DNA from: Thermoplasmatota archaeon
GTDB lineage: Archaea > Thermoplasmatota > E2 > UBA202 > JdFR-43
Assembly (NCBI GenBank): GCA_029258955.1
Contig: JAPDJT010000027.1
Location: 1-45,865 of the forward strand
Direction of reading: 5' to 3'
Length of the DNA: 45,865 bases
This document shows positions 24,480 through 33,513 of this stretch, in pieces; position 1 is the stretch's first letter; every line of letters starts with the position of its first letter. The notes under the pieces were generated by a model. It was not told the origin of the DNA. It made no database searches and was given only the letters and a program-made list of their open reading frames with translations. Both the position numbers and the translations under genes were made by a program.

Positions 24480-25276
24480 AGCGCTTCATTCATACTTCCT
24501 GCTCTATATCCAATTAAATCCAAGCAAACCCATGTATATCCTATTTCTTTAAGCTTTTCTACAATTTTTTCTCTTAATTCCTTATCAAAAAATCTATCTA
24601 TCTCATCTATTCCTACCTCTATCCTAGCAAGTTTGCCATGGTGGCGAACTCTTACAATCCTAAATCCTGAATTTTTAAGAAATTCCTCTGCTTTTCTTAT
24701 CATTTCCACTTCTTTTTCATTTATTCTGTGTCCATATGGAAATCTGCTTGCTAAGCAAGCTTGTGAAGCTTTATCCCATGTTGGCAGACCCCATTTTTTA
24801 GATAATACCTTTATCTCATTTTTTGTAAAACCTGCTTCCAGCAAAGGACTTTTTATTCCTAATTCCTTTATTGCTTTCCTTCCCGGCCTATAATCATTTA
24901 AATCATCAATGACGCTTGCCTCAATAACATGTTTAATATCCATCTCCTTAGCAATTTTTTTCAATTTTGAAAACAACTCCATCTTACAGTAATAGCAGCG
25001 CTGTGGATTGTTTTTTACAAACTCTTCATTTCTTAACTCATCTGTTTTAATTATAAGATGCTTTACCCCAAGTTCTTCTGCTATCTTTTTTGCTTCATCT
25101 AACTCAACATACAAAGGGGAATCAGCTGTTATAGCAACAACATTTTCCCTGCCTAATACATCTATACATACTTTTAACAAAAAAGTTGAATCTACACCTC
25201 CAGAAAAAGCAATCAAAACCTTTTCCATTTCTTTCAGTTTTTCTCTAAGTGACTTCAATTTTTCATCAATCTGCAT
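24476..25276 (-). CDS. larE: LarE-type ATP-dependent sacrificial sulfur transferase
   Basis: A 266-residue PP-loop enzyme: VLIAFSGGVDSTFLLKV (residues 25-30 SGGVDS), NPQRCYYCKMELFSKL (Cys94, Cys97) and ASQACLASRFPYG with Cys174, the position equivalent to the sulfur-donating Cys176 of the Lactobacillus enzyme. LarE gives its cysteine sulfur to the nickel-pincer nucleotide precursor, used by lactate racemase and related enzymes. Lactate racemase itself and larB/larC are not in the window. With three cysteines present it might instead use an Fe-S cluster, as described for some LarE homologues. Confidence 0.88.
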   Translation of the reverse strand: MQIDEKLKSLREKLKEMEKVLIAFSGGVDSTFLLKVCIDVLGRENVVAITADSPLYVELDEAKKIAEELGVKHLIIKTDELRNEEFVKNNPQRCYYCKMELFSKLKKIAKEMDIKHVIEASVIDDLNDYRPGRKAIKELGIKSPLLEAGFTKNEIKVLSKKWGLPTWDKASQACLASRFPYGHRINEKEVEMIRKAEEFLKNSGFRIVRVRHHGKLARIEVGIDEIDRFFDKELREKIVEKLKEIGYTWVCLDLIGYRAGSMNEAL

Positions 25277-25314
25277 GAATTTTAAAAAATTAGAGTTATA
25301 AAAGGATTCGTTAG

Positions 25315-25385
25315 AAATGAAGGAAACAGTTGCAACACCATTTTTACCAGAATTTACTGTAGTGCTTTTTTATTTTTCCGAATAA
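25315..25385. repeat. Palindromic intergenic element, copy 11 (degenerate)
   Basis: First of three consecutive copies in the gene-free gap 25277-25611. It starts AAATGAAGGAAACAGTTGC, contains GAATTTACTGTAGTGC, and ends TTATTTTTCCGAATAAATG. The core is weak. Outside the three copies the gap holds only the TATA-like box near 25590. Confidence 0.45.
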
Positions 25386-25462
25386 ATGATGTTGTTGCTT
25401 TATCGCGAGGAATTTAGTATAGCAAAACATTCTTTCCATTAATTTTACCAATAAAATTTAAG
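25383..25462. repeat. Palindromic intergenic element, copy 12
   Basis: TAAATGATGTTGTTGCTTTA starts it, GAGGAATTTAGTATAGCAAA is the core half, and ACATTCTTTCCATTAATTTT the right arm, followed by an AAATTTAAGGTCCGTTGG tail shared with copy 13 as its left arm. Confidence 0.55.
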
Positions 25463-25580
25463 GTCCGTTGGAAAATGAAAGAAATAGTTGTCATTGGCTA
25501 TTGTTGCATGGAAGAAAATCACTAAGACAACACTCATTTTCATTGTATTTCGACAACCTCCGAATATCGATGAAATTTAA
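25452..25580. repeat. Palindromic intergenic element, copy 13 (best-preserved)
   Basis: Left arm AAATTTAAGGTCCGTTGG then AAAATGAAAGAAATAGTTGT; GTTGTC at 25487-25492, core ATTGGCTATTGTTGCATGG then AAGAAAATCACTAAGACAAC (GACAAC 25526-25531), and right arm CATTTTCATTGTATTTCGAC then AACCTCCGAATATCGATGAAA. It closely matches copy 3 at 1180-1285. Confidence 0.75.
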
Positions 25581-25583
25581 AAA

Positions 25584-25597
25584 AATTTATAAAAGGT
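25584..25597 (+). promoter_or_regulatory. TATA-like box of the smORF-nurA-herA operon
   Basis: AAATTTATAAAAGG is centred about 22-25 bases before the ATGs at 25612/25615, placing the transcription start at the small ORF rather than at nurA. Confidence 0.5.
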
Positions 25598-25611
25598 AAC
25601 ACATCTTTTTA

Positions 25612-25737
25612 ATGATGAGGGGATGGGAGCATATAGATAACTTTGGGGAGAGTTTAAGAATTTATGGCAAAGGAAATTTAAGAAGACTAGTAGACAAAAG
25701 AGGCAGAGTCATCTTGGAATACAAAATGGAGAACTAA
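25612..25737 (+). CDS. 41-residue small protein, first gene of the nurA-herA operon
   Basis: The frame reads MMRGWEHIDNFGESLRIYGK, then GNLRRLVDKRGRVILEYKM and ends EN-stop. It has a balanced composition with aromatic, glycine and charged residues spaced as in a small beta-rich domain, unlike chance AT-rich ORFs here. The TATA-like box has leaderless spacing to its ATG, and nurA begins 28 bases after its stop. I do not recognise a family. It may modulate the NurA-HerA complex, which is a guess from context only. Confidence 0.55.
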   Translation: MMRGWEHIDNFGESLRIYGKGNLRRLVDKRGRVILEYKMEN

Positions 25738-25764
25738 TTTAAGCAAAAATTGCATTATCTGCTA

Positions 25765-26541
25765 ATGAAAATTGACGATGCAGTAGATTATATTAGGAAT
25801 CTAATAAATACAGAGATTGATTTGAACAAAGATAATTTTGTTGAATTTGAAAGAAAAAGAAATGGCGAAGCTTATGCAATTGATGGAAGCTCTACTAAAC
25901 TTTTTGATGCTTATTCATTTTCTGTATTTGCGAGAAGAATAGGATATGTTTTTGCTAATGAAGAAAAAGTAATAGAGAGAAAAGCAGGAGATATAGAAAT
26001 TGATATAATACATGCTGAAAATGCAGATGAAGAAAATGATGCAAGAAGACAAAAAGAGGAATTAAAGTTAGCGATGGAATATTGTAAGGAAAATATTGTC
26101 ATGATAGATGGAGCATTGAATGAGAAAATTGATGGTGTTATAGGAATAAGTAAAAAAAGTGGTTTAAAAAAAGGAAACATTCCCATTCTTTTCATAATTA
26201 AAAAATTTGGAGAAGAAATTCTTCCAAATAAATGCTGGTATTATAAAATAGATGAAAATGTATATGCTGTAAAATTTCACCCTTATTCGAAATTTGTTTT
26301 TAGAGTGGATTATTATGGAAATGATTTGGAAGAAGTGCTGGCGGAAATAGCTTCCTTATGCGATGACGTAAGTTGCTTAGGATATCCTTATCCGCTGGCG
26401 GAGGTGCACAGGCTTGTGAAAATAAGTAAGGAGGAAGCAGAATACTTAAAATATGAATTGCAAAAAAGAGCGGTGGAGAAAGGTTTAAATTTGGAGGAAT
26501 GGGAAGATTTATTTTATGACTACCATGAATATTTAGAGTGA
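25765..26541 (+). CDS. nurA: NurA-type 5'-3' nuclease
   Basis: The 258-residue product (ATG at 25765) has the NurA motifs AYAIDGSSTKLFDAYSF (Asp40) and NIVMIDGALNEK (Asp115), the metal-binding aspartates of this family. Near the C-terminus are GYPYPLAEVHRLVKISKEE. NurA works as a ring with the HerA translocase to resect DNA ends during recombination repair. An upstream in-frame TTG (25750) exists but leads to a less typical N-terminus. herA begins four bases after its stop. Mre11 and Rad50, often neighbours in other archaea, are not here. Confidence 0.85.
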   Translation: MKIDDAVDYIRNLINTEIDLNKDNFVEFERKRNGEAYAIDGSSTKLFDAYSFSVFARRIGYVFANEEKVIERKAGDIEIDIIHAENADEENDARRQKEELKLAMEYCKENIVMIDGALNEKIDGVIGISKKSGLKKGNIPILFIIKKFGEEILPNKCWYYKIDENVYAVKFHPYSKFVFRVDYYGNDLEEVLAEIASLCDDVSCLGYPYPLAEVHRLVKISKEEAEYLKYELQKRAVEKGLNLEEWEDLFYDYHEYLE

Positions 26542-26545
26542 TGAT

Positions 26546-28066
26546 ATGATAGGGAGAATAGTTGGGAAAAGTGTTGGAGAGATTGCTTTCAGACAAAATT
26601 ATAAGGAAGATGTGAAGATAGGAGAAATTTTAATTGCAGATGATAAGGAAAAGAATGCTATTTTTTTCCTGAGGGTAATAGATATTCAATATGGGCAAGA
26701 AGGAGCTGATAAGTGGGGGATAAAAACAGCTGGAGACATGCTTTTATTGGATGAAAGAAACGAGGAATATGATTTAAGGGAGAAAGAAAGAAGGCTTTTT
26801 AAAATTTGTATATGTAAGCCATTGGGGTATGTGCAAAATGGGAAATTTTACAAACCAAAGACATTGCCTTCTCATTTTTGTGCTGTAAGAAGGGCAACAG
26901 GTCAAGATTACAAATTTTTGGAAAAATATATGGGAGATATTGAAATAGGGAAGTTAAGGAGTGGGGAAAAGGAAATAGATGTGAAAGTTGGTATAAAAGG
27001 AGAGCTTATACCTTACCATATTGGGATATTTGCAACAACAGGAATGGGTAAAAGTAATTTAATGCGAGTGTTTGCTGCCTCCGCCATGAAACTAGGCAAG
27101 TATGGAATTTTAATTGTTGATCCTCATGGAGAATATTATGAAGGAAGCGTTGGAAACAAAGGACTAAAGCATCATCCAATGGCAAAAGATAGGCTAATAG
27201 TTTATTCTCCTCATGCTGAATATGGAATAAATAAGCTTGTTATTTCTGCTTATGAAATAAGCGTTAGCGATTTAGAAGATGTATTTACGTTTAGCGAGGC
27301 ACAAAAAGAAGCATTGTATGCACTCCAATCTAAATTTGGTAGGAGATGGCTTGTTGAATTGCATGAAAGAAGTGTGGCAGAGCTTTCTGAAATTTTTGAA
27401 AGAAGAATACAGGATATTACATTTAGTGTGTTGAAAAGAAGAGCTGATAGGATAATGAAATCAGAAGTAATTCATATAGATGAAAGCGTTAGCACAACTG
27501 AACAAATTATAAAGGATTTGCATTCTGGAAAAGTTGTTTTAGTTGACACATCTGGCTTATATGAGTATGAAGAATTGCTCATAAGTGTTGTTTTGGCAAG
27601 AAAAATTTTGAATAAAAATAAAAATTTGTTTAGGAATAAAGATGAATTCAAAAAAATTCCACCTGTTTTAATTACAGTTGAAGAAGCACAAAGAGTATTG
27701 CATAATGGCATATTTGCTCAAATAGCAAGGGAAGGAAGAAAATTTAAAGTAGGACTTTGCGCCATAACTCAACAGCCAAAATTGATAAAAGAGGAATTAC
27801 TTAGTCAATTCAATACTTTCTTTATTTTAGGATTGGCTGATGAAGGAGATAGAAATATTTTAAAATCATCTGCCAAGCAGGACATATCAAAACTTGAAAA
27901 GGAAATACAAACTTTGGAAGTAGGAGAAGCTTTAATAACATATCCTGGGGCACCTTTTGCCATTCCTGTAAAAATACACTGGTATGATGATTATATAAAA
28001 AGCATTGAAAATGAAAATAAGAAAAATGAAATGCTAAATGAAAGCATAGATGAAGGATTTTATTAG
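26546..28066 (+). CDS. herA: HerA-type hexameric DNA translocase
   Basis: A 506-residue HerA/FtsK-superfamily ATPase. N-terminal HAS-barrel residues (MIGRIVGKSVGEIAF) are followed by Walker A IFATTGMGKSNLMRVF (residues 161-176), Walker B ILIVDPHGEYYEG (188-200), and later PPVLITVEEAQRVLHNG and CAITQQPKLIKEELLSQ with the arginine-finger region. It drives DNA through the NurA nuclease during end resection. It is directly downstream of nurA with a 4-base gap and probable coupling. Confidence 0.95.
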   Translation: MIGRIVGKSVGEIAFRQNYKEDVKIGEILIADDKEKNAIFFLRVIDIQYGQEGADKWGIKTAGDMLLLDERNEEYDLREKERRLFKICICKPLGYVQNGKFYKPKTLPSHFCAVRRATGQDYKFLEKYMGDIEIGKLRSGEKEIDVKVGIKGELIPYHIGIFATTGMGKSNLMRVFAASAMKLGKYGILIVDPHGEYYEGSVGNKGLKHHPMAKDRLIVYSPHAEYGINKLVISAYEISVSDLEDVFTFSEAQKEALYALQSKFGRRWLVELHERSVAELSEIFERRIQDITFSVLKRRADRIMKSEVIHIDESVSTTEQIIKDLHSGKVVLVDTSGLYEYEELLISVVLARKILNKNKNLFRNKDEFKKIPPVLITVEEAQRVLHNGIFAQIAREGRKFKVGLCAITQQPKLIKEELLSQFNTFFILGLADEGDRNILKSSAKQDISKLEKEIQTLEVGEALITYPGAPFAIPVKIHWYDDYIKSIENENKKNEMLNESIDEGFY

Positions 28067-28123
28067 ATATTTTTTAAGATGAAAAGGACTTGGCGTATTT
28101 TGGTTTAGTTATTTAGAAACTGT

Positions 28124-28222
28124 TGAAAATAAAGAATCGTTGCCATTTGCTAATTATCACCTATAGCAATTTACCATGGCAATATTCTTTCTCATTATTT
28201 TCCCAGCTCAGTTATTTAAGGT
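28124..28222. repeat. Palindromic intergenic element, copy 14
   Basis: AAAATAAAGAATCGTTGCC starts it, CACCTATAGCAATTTACCAT is a degenerate core, and GGCAATATTCTTTCTCATTA is the right arm. GAATCGTTGCC and GGCAATATTC are inverse with one mismatch. It lies in the 28067-28317 gap between herA and the PH-domain gene. Confidence 0.55.
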
Positions 28223-28285
28223 TTGATGAAAATGTTGTTATTGGCTTTTTTGCATGGAAGGGAATTACTGTCTCAATTATTTAAG
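28214..28285. repeat. Palindromic intergenic element, copy 15 (left part)
   Basis: TTTAAGGTTTGATGAAAATG then GTTGTTATTGGCTTTTTTGC, ATGGAAGGGAATTACTG, closely matching copy 4 (4905-5005) through the core. The right arm is lost: the sequence runs into the promoter of the next gene. Confidence 0.65.
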
Positions 28286-28287
28286 AA

Positions 28288-28300
28288 TGCTTATATATTG
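28288..28300 (+). promoter_or_regulatory. TATA-like box of the PH-domain gene
   Basis: TGCTTATATATTG is centred about 24 bases before the ATG at 28318, leaderless spacing. Confidence 0.5.
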
Positions 28301-28317
28301 TAAAAGATGTTAAATTG

Positions 28318-29142
28318 ATGGAATTGCTTGAAAATGAAAAGGTAGAAAAAGAATTGCAACCACATCCTATTTCATTTTTTCATCTCCATTCTTTATGGAT
28401 TTTCCTGTTTTTATTCTCCATTCTTTTATATCATTTTTCTCCCAAGATATCTGGCATAAAATTTTTGGGAGAAAATGCCATCTTAGCTATATGGATGGTG
28501 GGGCTAATTGCCATAGGAATAATAGAATCCCTTGTTTTAATAAGATGGAGAATTTTCATTGCTTACATAGCAATTCTTGCTTTTGGCACCTTTTTACTAT
28601 GGAAATTTAATTTATGGGAGCTACAAAAACTTTTCATTCCTTTTTATACAATATGCATTTCTCTTCTTATTTTAGCTATTGTAGAAATTTACAGGAGGAG
28701 CCATAAATATATTATTACAAATTTTAGGCTCATTTTCAGAGGAGGAATTTTATTTAAAAAGGAAAGAGTCCTCAGATACGAAAAAATTACTGATTTAGCA
28801 ACTCATCAGGGCATAGTAGGGAAGATTTTCGGTTATGGAACAATCATTCCAGTAACTCAATCTGGTTTCGGGCTAGGTGAAGATGCTTCTATGGCTGCCA
28901 TTGGCACAGGAAGCAAGAAATTTAGAATATTTGGTTTTGCAGGGGGAGAGAAAAGTGTTGATACACCAAGGGCGAGAAGCTATTATGAATTGCATGGAGT
29001 TTATCCTTTTAAGGAAATAAAAATGCTCATTGAAAAGCATGTCCAAGAAGGAAGCATAACTCCTTATTTAAAGGAACAACTTGAATTACAAAAAGAAATG
29101 TTAGATTTGCTAAAGGATAAGGAAGAAAAGGAAGAAGAGTGA
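28318..29142 (+). CDS. PH-domain (bPH2/DUF304-like) membrane protein
   Basis: The 274-residue protein has four N-terminal hydrophobic helices (about residues 22-120, in two pairs) and then RRSHKYIITNFRLIFRGGIL followed by YEKITDLATHQGIVGKIFGYG, the pattern of DUF304 PH-like domains. The final 40 residues are acidic and helical (LKEQLELQKEMLDLLKD). Function is unknown; such proteins are thought to act at the membrane. An in-frame TTG at 28315 is adjacent to the better ATG. It is related in layout to the partial gene at 1-360. Confidence 0.75.
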   Translation: MELLENEKVEKELQPHPISFFHLHSLWIFLFLFSILLYHFSPKISGIKFLGENAILAIWMVGLIAIGIIESLVLIRWRIFIAYIAILAFGTFLLWKFNLWELQKLFIPFYTICISLLILAIVEIYRRSHKYIITNFRLIFRGGILFKKERVLRYEKITDLATHQGIVGKIFGYGTIIPVTQSGFGLGEDASMAAIGTGSKKFRIFGFAGGEKSVDTPRARSYYELHGVYPFKEIKMLIEKHVQEGSITPYLKEQLELQKEMLDLLKDKEEKEEE

Positions 29143-29185
29143 TAAGATGGGATGCCATTTTGGTTTTTAGAATAGCAGCTAATAT

Positions 29186-30382
29186 TCATATTTCCCATGG
29201 CTCTAAGGCAGGATTTTTATCAAAATAAAGCCATGGAATATTAAAGTCTATGAATTTAAAGGCAATCCACAGTTTTCCTTTAATTGGCTTTGGTAAAGGA
29301 AAATTCCAGTCATCCCAATAGTTGCGAAGCCATAAATTGTATAAAGGACGAATCGGATTCCGATCCTCTAGATAAATCACCATTTCAAAATATGCATTTA
29401 TTTCATTATCCATCAAATTATTTTCTATGAAATAATTGCTCCTTCCTTTTTCAAAGTAAATTCCTATGGTATTTGAGTAAATATTATTTCTTTTCACCAC
29501 ATTGTTTTTATTTTTACATGGAATCCTATATGTTCCCTCAACCATAATTCCCCAATAGTTGTCGTGTACATCGTTTCCTTCTAAAGTACAATTTGTACAA
29601 TCCATTAAAAGAATTCCTCCATATGGATGACCGTATATAGAGTTATTCAGCAGAGAAATATTTACAGATTCAACTACACCAACCCCATATTGCCAATTTG
29701 AATAGATCAAATTTGATATGACTTTACAATTTTCAGAATATCCTATTTCCATTCCGTGTGTATTTTTTGTGGCAATATTGTTAATGAATAAGGAATTATT
29801 TTCATCTAAGGAAAAGCCTTCTAATCCATTCCTTTCTGCAATGTTGTTAATGAACTGATTGTTTTTTCCATCATCAGTGTATACTCCATAATAGTAGCCA
29901 TGCATAAACGTGTTATTTTTGATAACATTGTTTGAGTAATTTTTAAAGCAAGATGCTGTCCATCCGTAAATAAATGTATTATTTTCTATTACATTATCAT
30001 CAGAAAATACTTCGATGGGAGGTGAGGAATGTATACTCTCATTGCTTTTCACTATAAAATTTTTTAGTAAGCAACCGTCTGCAATTATTTTTACTGCAGA
30101 TCTATTTCCTTTTCCATTTATAACTGGCTTTTCTTCTCCTATGCCAATTAATGATATACTTTTGTTTATTACAATGTTTTCATTATAATAGTCAGGATAA
30201 ACATAAATGATGTAGCCATCTTTTGCATCATTTATTGCATCCTGTATTTTTGTGTAGTTGTTGGGGCCATTTCCTCCAACATATAAAACATTATTTGTGT
30301 TAGCAACATGGATTGCATTTTCACTACTTATAAAGGAGAAAAGGAAAAGAAGCGTAATTATCATAGCAACAATTTTTTCCAT
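29186..30382 (-). CDS. Secreted NosD-like parallel beta-helix protein
   Basis: From the ATG at 30382 the protein is 398 residues with a signal peptide (MEKIVAMIITLLFLFSFISS). It then shows NNYTKIQDAINDAKDGYIIY and repeated N-rich coils such as NVIENNTFIYGW and YSNNVIKNNTFMHG, typical of NosD/pectate-lyase-like right-handed beta helices (PbH1 repeats). Such surface proteins bind or cleave polysaccharides; no catalytic site is evident. The same starting block (KIQDAI..A.DG..I.V) is found in the giant PKD protein at 34863. The frame extends 27 codons upstream but without a signal-like start. Confidence 0.8.
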   Translation of the reverse strand: MEKIVAMIITLLFLFSFISSENAIHVANTNNVLYVGGNGPNNYTKIQDAINDAKDGYIIYVYPDYYNENIVINKSISLIGIGEEKPVINGKGNRSAVKIIADGCLLKNFIVKSNESIHSSPPIEVFSDDNVIENNTFIYGWTASCFKNYSNNVIKNNTFMHGYYYGVYTDDGKNNQFINNIAERNGLEGFSLDENNSLFINNIATKNTHGMEIGYSENCKVISNLIYSNWQYGVGVVESVNISLLNNSIYGHPYGGILLMDCTNCTLEGNDVHDNYWGIMVEGTYRIPCKNKNNVVKRNNIYSNTIGIYFEKGRSNYFIENNLMDNEINAYFEMVIYLEDRNPIRPLYNLWLRNYWDDWNFPLPKPIKGKLWIAFKFIDFNIPWLYFDKNPALEPWEI

Positions 30383-30457
30383 AATTTTATATTGCCTTTT
30401 CTTTAAATTAATTATGAAAAGGAATGAGCAAAAATTGCCAATGAAAACTTTTCTTTT

Positions 30458-30868
30458 ATGCAAATAATTTTTATTGTTTTCTTGCTATTATTTCCTTTCA
30501 TTTCAGCAAATAAAATTGAAGATGCAGAAGGAAAAACATATAATTTGTATGAAAAAACGGTTATTATTTTTGGAAAAAGTAAATTTATTAAAGATACTTT
30601 TACTACTCCTCCAGATTGTAAGAAGATAAGTGTAAACGCAGAGGTAGGATCATATTTTACAGGAAGTGCTGGCATTTTTATAAGGAGTGAAGGACATAAA
30701 GGAGCTCATACTATCTGGGGAACAGGATTGTATATTTTTTGAAGGTTTGTATGGCCAGCATTAAGAGTATTTTATGAAGAATGGTTTACTCCTGGATTGC
30801 AGTATATAGAAATTGGAACAACTATAGGATTCGGAATTGCAAAAATTTGGGTGAATGGAAGTTCATAA
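30458..30868 (+). pseudogene. Secreted-protein ORF interrupted by an in-frame TGA
   Basis: The ORF starts with a signal peptide (MQIIFIVFLLLFPFISANK) and runs 94 codons to ...HTIWGTGLYIF followed by TGA (30740-30742). The same frame stays open after it for 41 codons (RFVWPALRVFYEEWFTPGLQ, then YIEIGTTIGFGIAKIWVNG) to TAA at 30866-30868. A single G-to-A or C-to-T change could restore a Trp or Arg. The post-stop part has the composition of real protein, so this is most simply a recently inactivated gene or a base error. TGA is a normal stop elsewhere in the window. Selenocysteine is possible but has no support seen here. Function unknown. Confidence 0.65.
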
Positions 30869-30911
30869 TCTTCTCCGAAAAATATTCATAGTATGATGCA
30901 TATGGCAAAAG

Positions 30912-32189
30912 ATGACAATAATGGAAGAAGCAAAGAGAGGAATAATAACGGAAGAAATAAGAGAGGTTGCTAAAGCCGAAGGAATAGATGAAGAGGTTGT
31001 GAGGAGGAGAGTAGCAGAAGGAAAAATTGTCATTCCTCACAATCCAATTCATAATCCAAAAGCTTTGGGTATAGGAAAAGGACTTCGTGTAAAAGTAAAT
31101 GCAAATATTGGCACTTCTAGAGAGTATGTAAATGTTGAAGAAGAAATAGAAAAAGCAAAAGTTGCTATGGAAGCAGGAGCTCATGCCATTATGGATTTAT
31201 CAACAGGTGGAAACTTAGATGAAATAAGGAAAAAGTTGCTGGAAGTTGTTTATGTTCCTTTTGGAACCGTTCCAATTTATCAAGCTGCGGCGGAAGCAAT
31301 AAAAAAATATGGAGCCATTGTTGATATGAGTGAAGATGACATGTTCAATGCTTTTGAAAAGCAAGCTAAGCAAGGAGTAGATTTTACTGTTGCTCATGTT
31401 GGAGTGACAAAGCTAAGTGTGGAAAGGTTGAAAAAACAAAAAAGAATTATTCCAATGGTATCAAGAGGAGGCTCCATTCATATGGCATGGATTATTCATA
31501 ATGGCGAAGAAAATCCATTGTATAAGAATTTTGATTATTTACTGGAAATAGCAAAAGAATATGATTTAACTTTAAGCTTGGGCGATGGAATGCGTTCTGG
31601 CGCCATACATGATTCCAATGATAGGGCAAAATTCCAGGAATTGCTTATAATAGGGGAGTTAGTAGAAAAAGCAAGAGAAAAAGGAGTTCAAACAATGGTC
31701 GAAGGTCCAGGCCACATGCCTTTAAATCATATTGAAGCAAACATAAAAATAATGAAAACTGTAACAAAAGAAGCTCCTTATTTTGTTCTTGGCCCATTAG
31801 TTACAGATGTTGCTCCTGGCTATGACCATTTTGTTGGAGGGATAGGAGGAGCCTTAGCTGGCTATTATGGAGCTGACTTTCTATGCTATGTTACTCCAGC
31901 AGAGCATCTTTGTTTGCCAAGCGTTGAAGACGTAAGGCAAGGTGTAATAGCAACTCGTATTGCTGCTCATGCTGCCAATTTGGCAAGAGGCATAGATGTT
32001 GAATGGGACAAAGAATTTTCTATAGCTCGTCAAAACCTAGATTGGGAGAAAATGTTTAAGCTTTGTATAGACGAAAAGAAAGCAAGAGAATACAGGCAAA
32101 AAAGATTGCCTTTAGAAGAAGAAAGAGCTTGCTCAATGTGCGGAAAGTTTTGCGCAATCAAAATTGTAAATAAATATCTAGAGGGTTAA
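30912..32189 (+). CDS. thiC: Phosphomethylpyrimidine synthase
   Basis: The 425-residue product starts [20 protein letters not shown] and includes [47 protein letters not shown] and [15 protein letters not shown]. It ends with the radical-SAM cluster motif [12 protein letters not shown] near residues 408-418. ThiC converts aminoimidazole ribotide to hydroxymethylpyrimidine phosphate in thiamine synthesis. thiDN follows one base downstream. The 43-base upstream space is too short for a TPP riboswitch. The start could be Met1 or Met4. Confidence 0.97.
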   Translation: MTIMEEAKRGIITEEIREVAKAEGIDEEVVRRRVAEGKIVIPHNPIHNPKALGIGKGLRVKVNANIGTSREYVNVEEEIEKAKVAMEAGAHAIMDLSTGGNLDEIRKKLLEVVYVPFGTVPIYQAAAEAIKKYGAIVDMSEDDMFNAFEKQAKQGVDFTVAHVGVTKLSVERLKKQKRIIPMVSRGGSIHMAWIIHNGEENPLYKNFDYLLEIAKEYDLTLSLGDGMRSGAIHDSNDRAKFQELLIIGELVEKAREKGVQTMVEGPGHMPLNHIEANIKIMKTVTKEAPYFVLGPLVTDVAPGYDHFVGGIGGALAGYYGADFLCYVTPAEHLCLPSVEDVRQGVIATRIAAHAANLARGIDVEWDKEFSIARQNLDWEKMFKLCIDEKKAREYRQKRLPLEEERACSMCGKFCAIKIVNKYLEG

Positions 32190-32190
32190 A

Positions 32191-33513
32191 ATGGCAAAAG
32201 CTTTAACTATTGCAGGAAGCGATAGCGGAGGAGGAGCAGGCATACAAGCAGATTTGAAGACCTTTGCTTCATTGGGCGTGCATGGCATGTCTGCCATAAC
32301 ATCAATAACAGCTCAAAATACTGTAGGCGTAGAAGCCATTTTTGATTTGCCAGCATGGCTAGTAAAAAAGCAAATTGAATGCTTAGCTGATGACATAGGA
32401 ATAGATGCTGCAAAAACAGGCATGCTTAGCAATAAAGAGATAGTTAAAGAAGTGGCAAAGACTCTCAAAAAATATGATTTTCCTGTTGTTGTCGATCCAG
32501 TTATGATTGCAAAAAGTGGCGCTTATTTGCTAAAAGAAGATGCAATAAATGCATTCATTGAATACATTTTACCTATTGCCTATGTTATTACTCCAAATAA
32601 GCATGAAGCAGAGAGGCTAAGCGGAATAAAAATAAAAAATAAGGAAGATGCAAAAAAAGCTGCAAAAGAAATAAAGAAAATGGGAGCGGAGGCAGTAATA
32701 ATAAAAGGAGGGCACATGAAAACAGCTACAGATTTGCTTTATTACAAAGGGAAATTTATTGAATATAAAGGCAAAAAAATAAAAGGATGCACTCACGGCA
32801 CAGGATGCAGTTTTTCTGCAGCAATTACTGCAAATTTAGCAAAAGGCTTAGAGCTGGAAAAAGCTGTTGCTATAGCAAAAAAATTCATAACCATGGCTAT
32901 TCAATATGGAGAAAAAATAGGACATGGACATTGCCCTGTAAATCCAATAGCATACATTGCAAAGAATGCAGAAAAATGGAGAGCATATAAAGAACTTTAT
33001 GATGCTATAGAGGAATTAACAAAGAAAAACATAGTTGATTTTATTCCAGAAGTAGGGATGAACTTCGTCTATGCATTGCCTATGCCTTATGCAAAAAGCA
33101 TAGATGATGTTTTGGGTATAGAAGGAAGAATTGTAAGAGCTGGAAAAAAGGCAAAGGCGGGAGAAATAAAATTTGGCGCTTCCTGCCATTTAGCAAGAGC
33201 AATTCTTAAAGCAATGGAATTTGATAGCAATATAAGAGCTGTAATGAACATAAAATATGATGAATCCTTATTGAAAAAAATAAAGAAGAGGTTTGCCACA
33301 TCATTTTATAATCGTCAAGAAGAGCCAGAAGAAATAAAGAAAAGGGAAGGTGCTACAATTCCTTGGGGAATAGAGGTGGCGATAAGCAAAGCAAAAAAAG
33401 TTCCAGATATTATATATCATACTGGAGATATTGGCAAAGAACCAATGATTCTTATTTTTGGAAAAAATCCAAAAGATGTTTTAAGAAAATTTGATGAAAT
33501 AAGAAAACTATGA
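32191..33513 (+). CDS. thiDN: Bifunctional HMP(-P) kinase / ThiN-type thiamine-phosphate synthase
   Basis: A 440-residue fusion. Residues 1-265 are Thi[48 protein letters not shown] and [19 protein letters not shown]. Residues about 270-440 are ThiN ([49 protein letters not shown]-like segment), the archaeal substitute for ThiE. It phosphorylates HMP twice and then joins HMP-PP with the thiazole phosphate. It ends directly against the stop of the convergent K+ channel gene. Confidence 0.95.
   Translation: MAKALTIAGSDSGGGAGIQADLKTFASLGVHGMSAITSITAQNTVGVEAIFDLPAWLVKKQIECLADDIGIDAAKTGMLSNKEIVKEVAKTLKKYDFPVVVDPVMIAKSGAYLLKEDAINAFIEYILPIAYVITPNKHEAERLSGIKIKNKEDAKKAAKEIKKMGAEAVIIKGGHMKTATDLLYYKGKFIEYKGKKIKGCTHGTGCSFSAAITANLAKGLELEKAVAIAKKFITMAIQYGEKIGHGHCPVNPIAYIAKNAEKWRAYKELYDAIEELTKKNIVDFIPEVGMNFVYALPMPYAKSIDDVLGIEGRIVRAGKKAKAGEIKFGASCHLARAILKAMEFDSNIRAVMNIKYDESLLKKIKKRFATSFYNRQEEPEEIKKREGATIPWGIEVAISKAKKVPDIIYHTGDIGKEPMILIFGKNPKDVLRKFDEIRKL

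Noticed and set aside
30740-30742. Selenocysteine codon or reassigned TGA
   Set aside because: TGA ends many intact genes here, and no SECIS-like element or selenocysteine machinery is seen; a nonsense mutation is simpler.
30869-30911. TPP riboswitch ahead of thiC
   Set aside because: Only 43 bases lie between the broken ORF and thiC, too short, and no TPP-motif sequence is visible.
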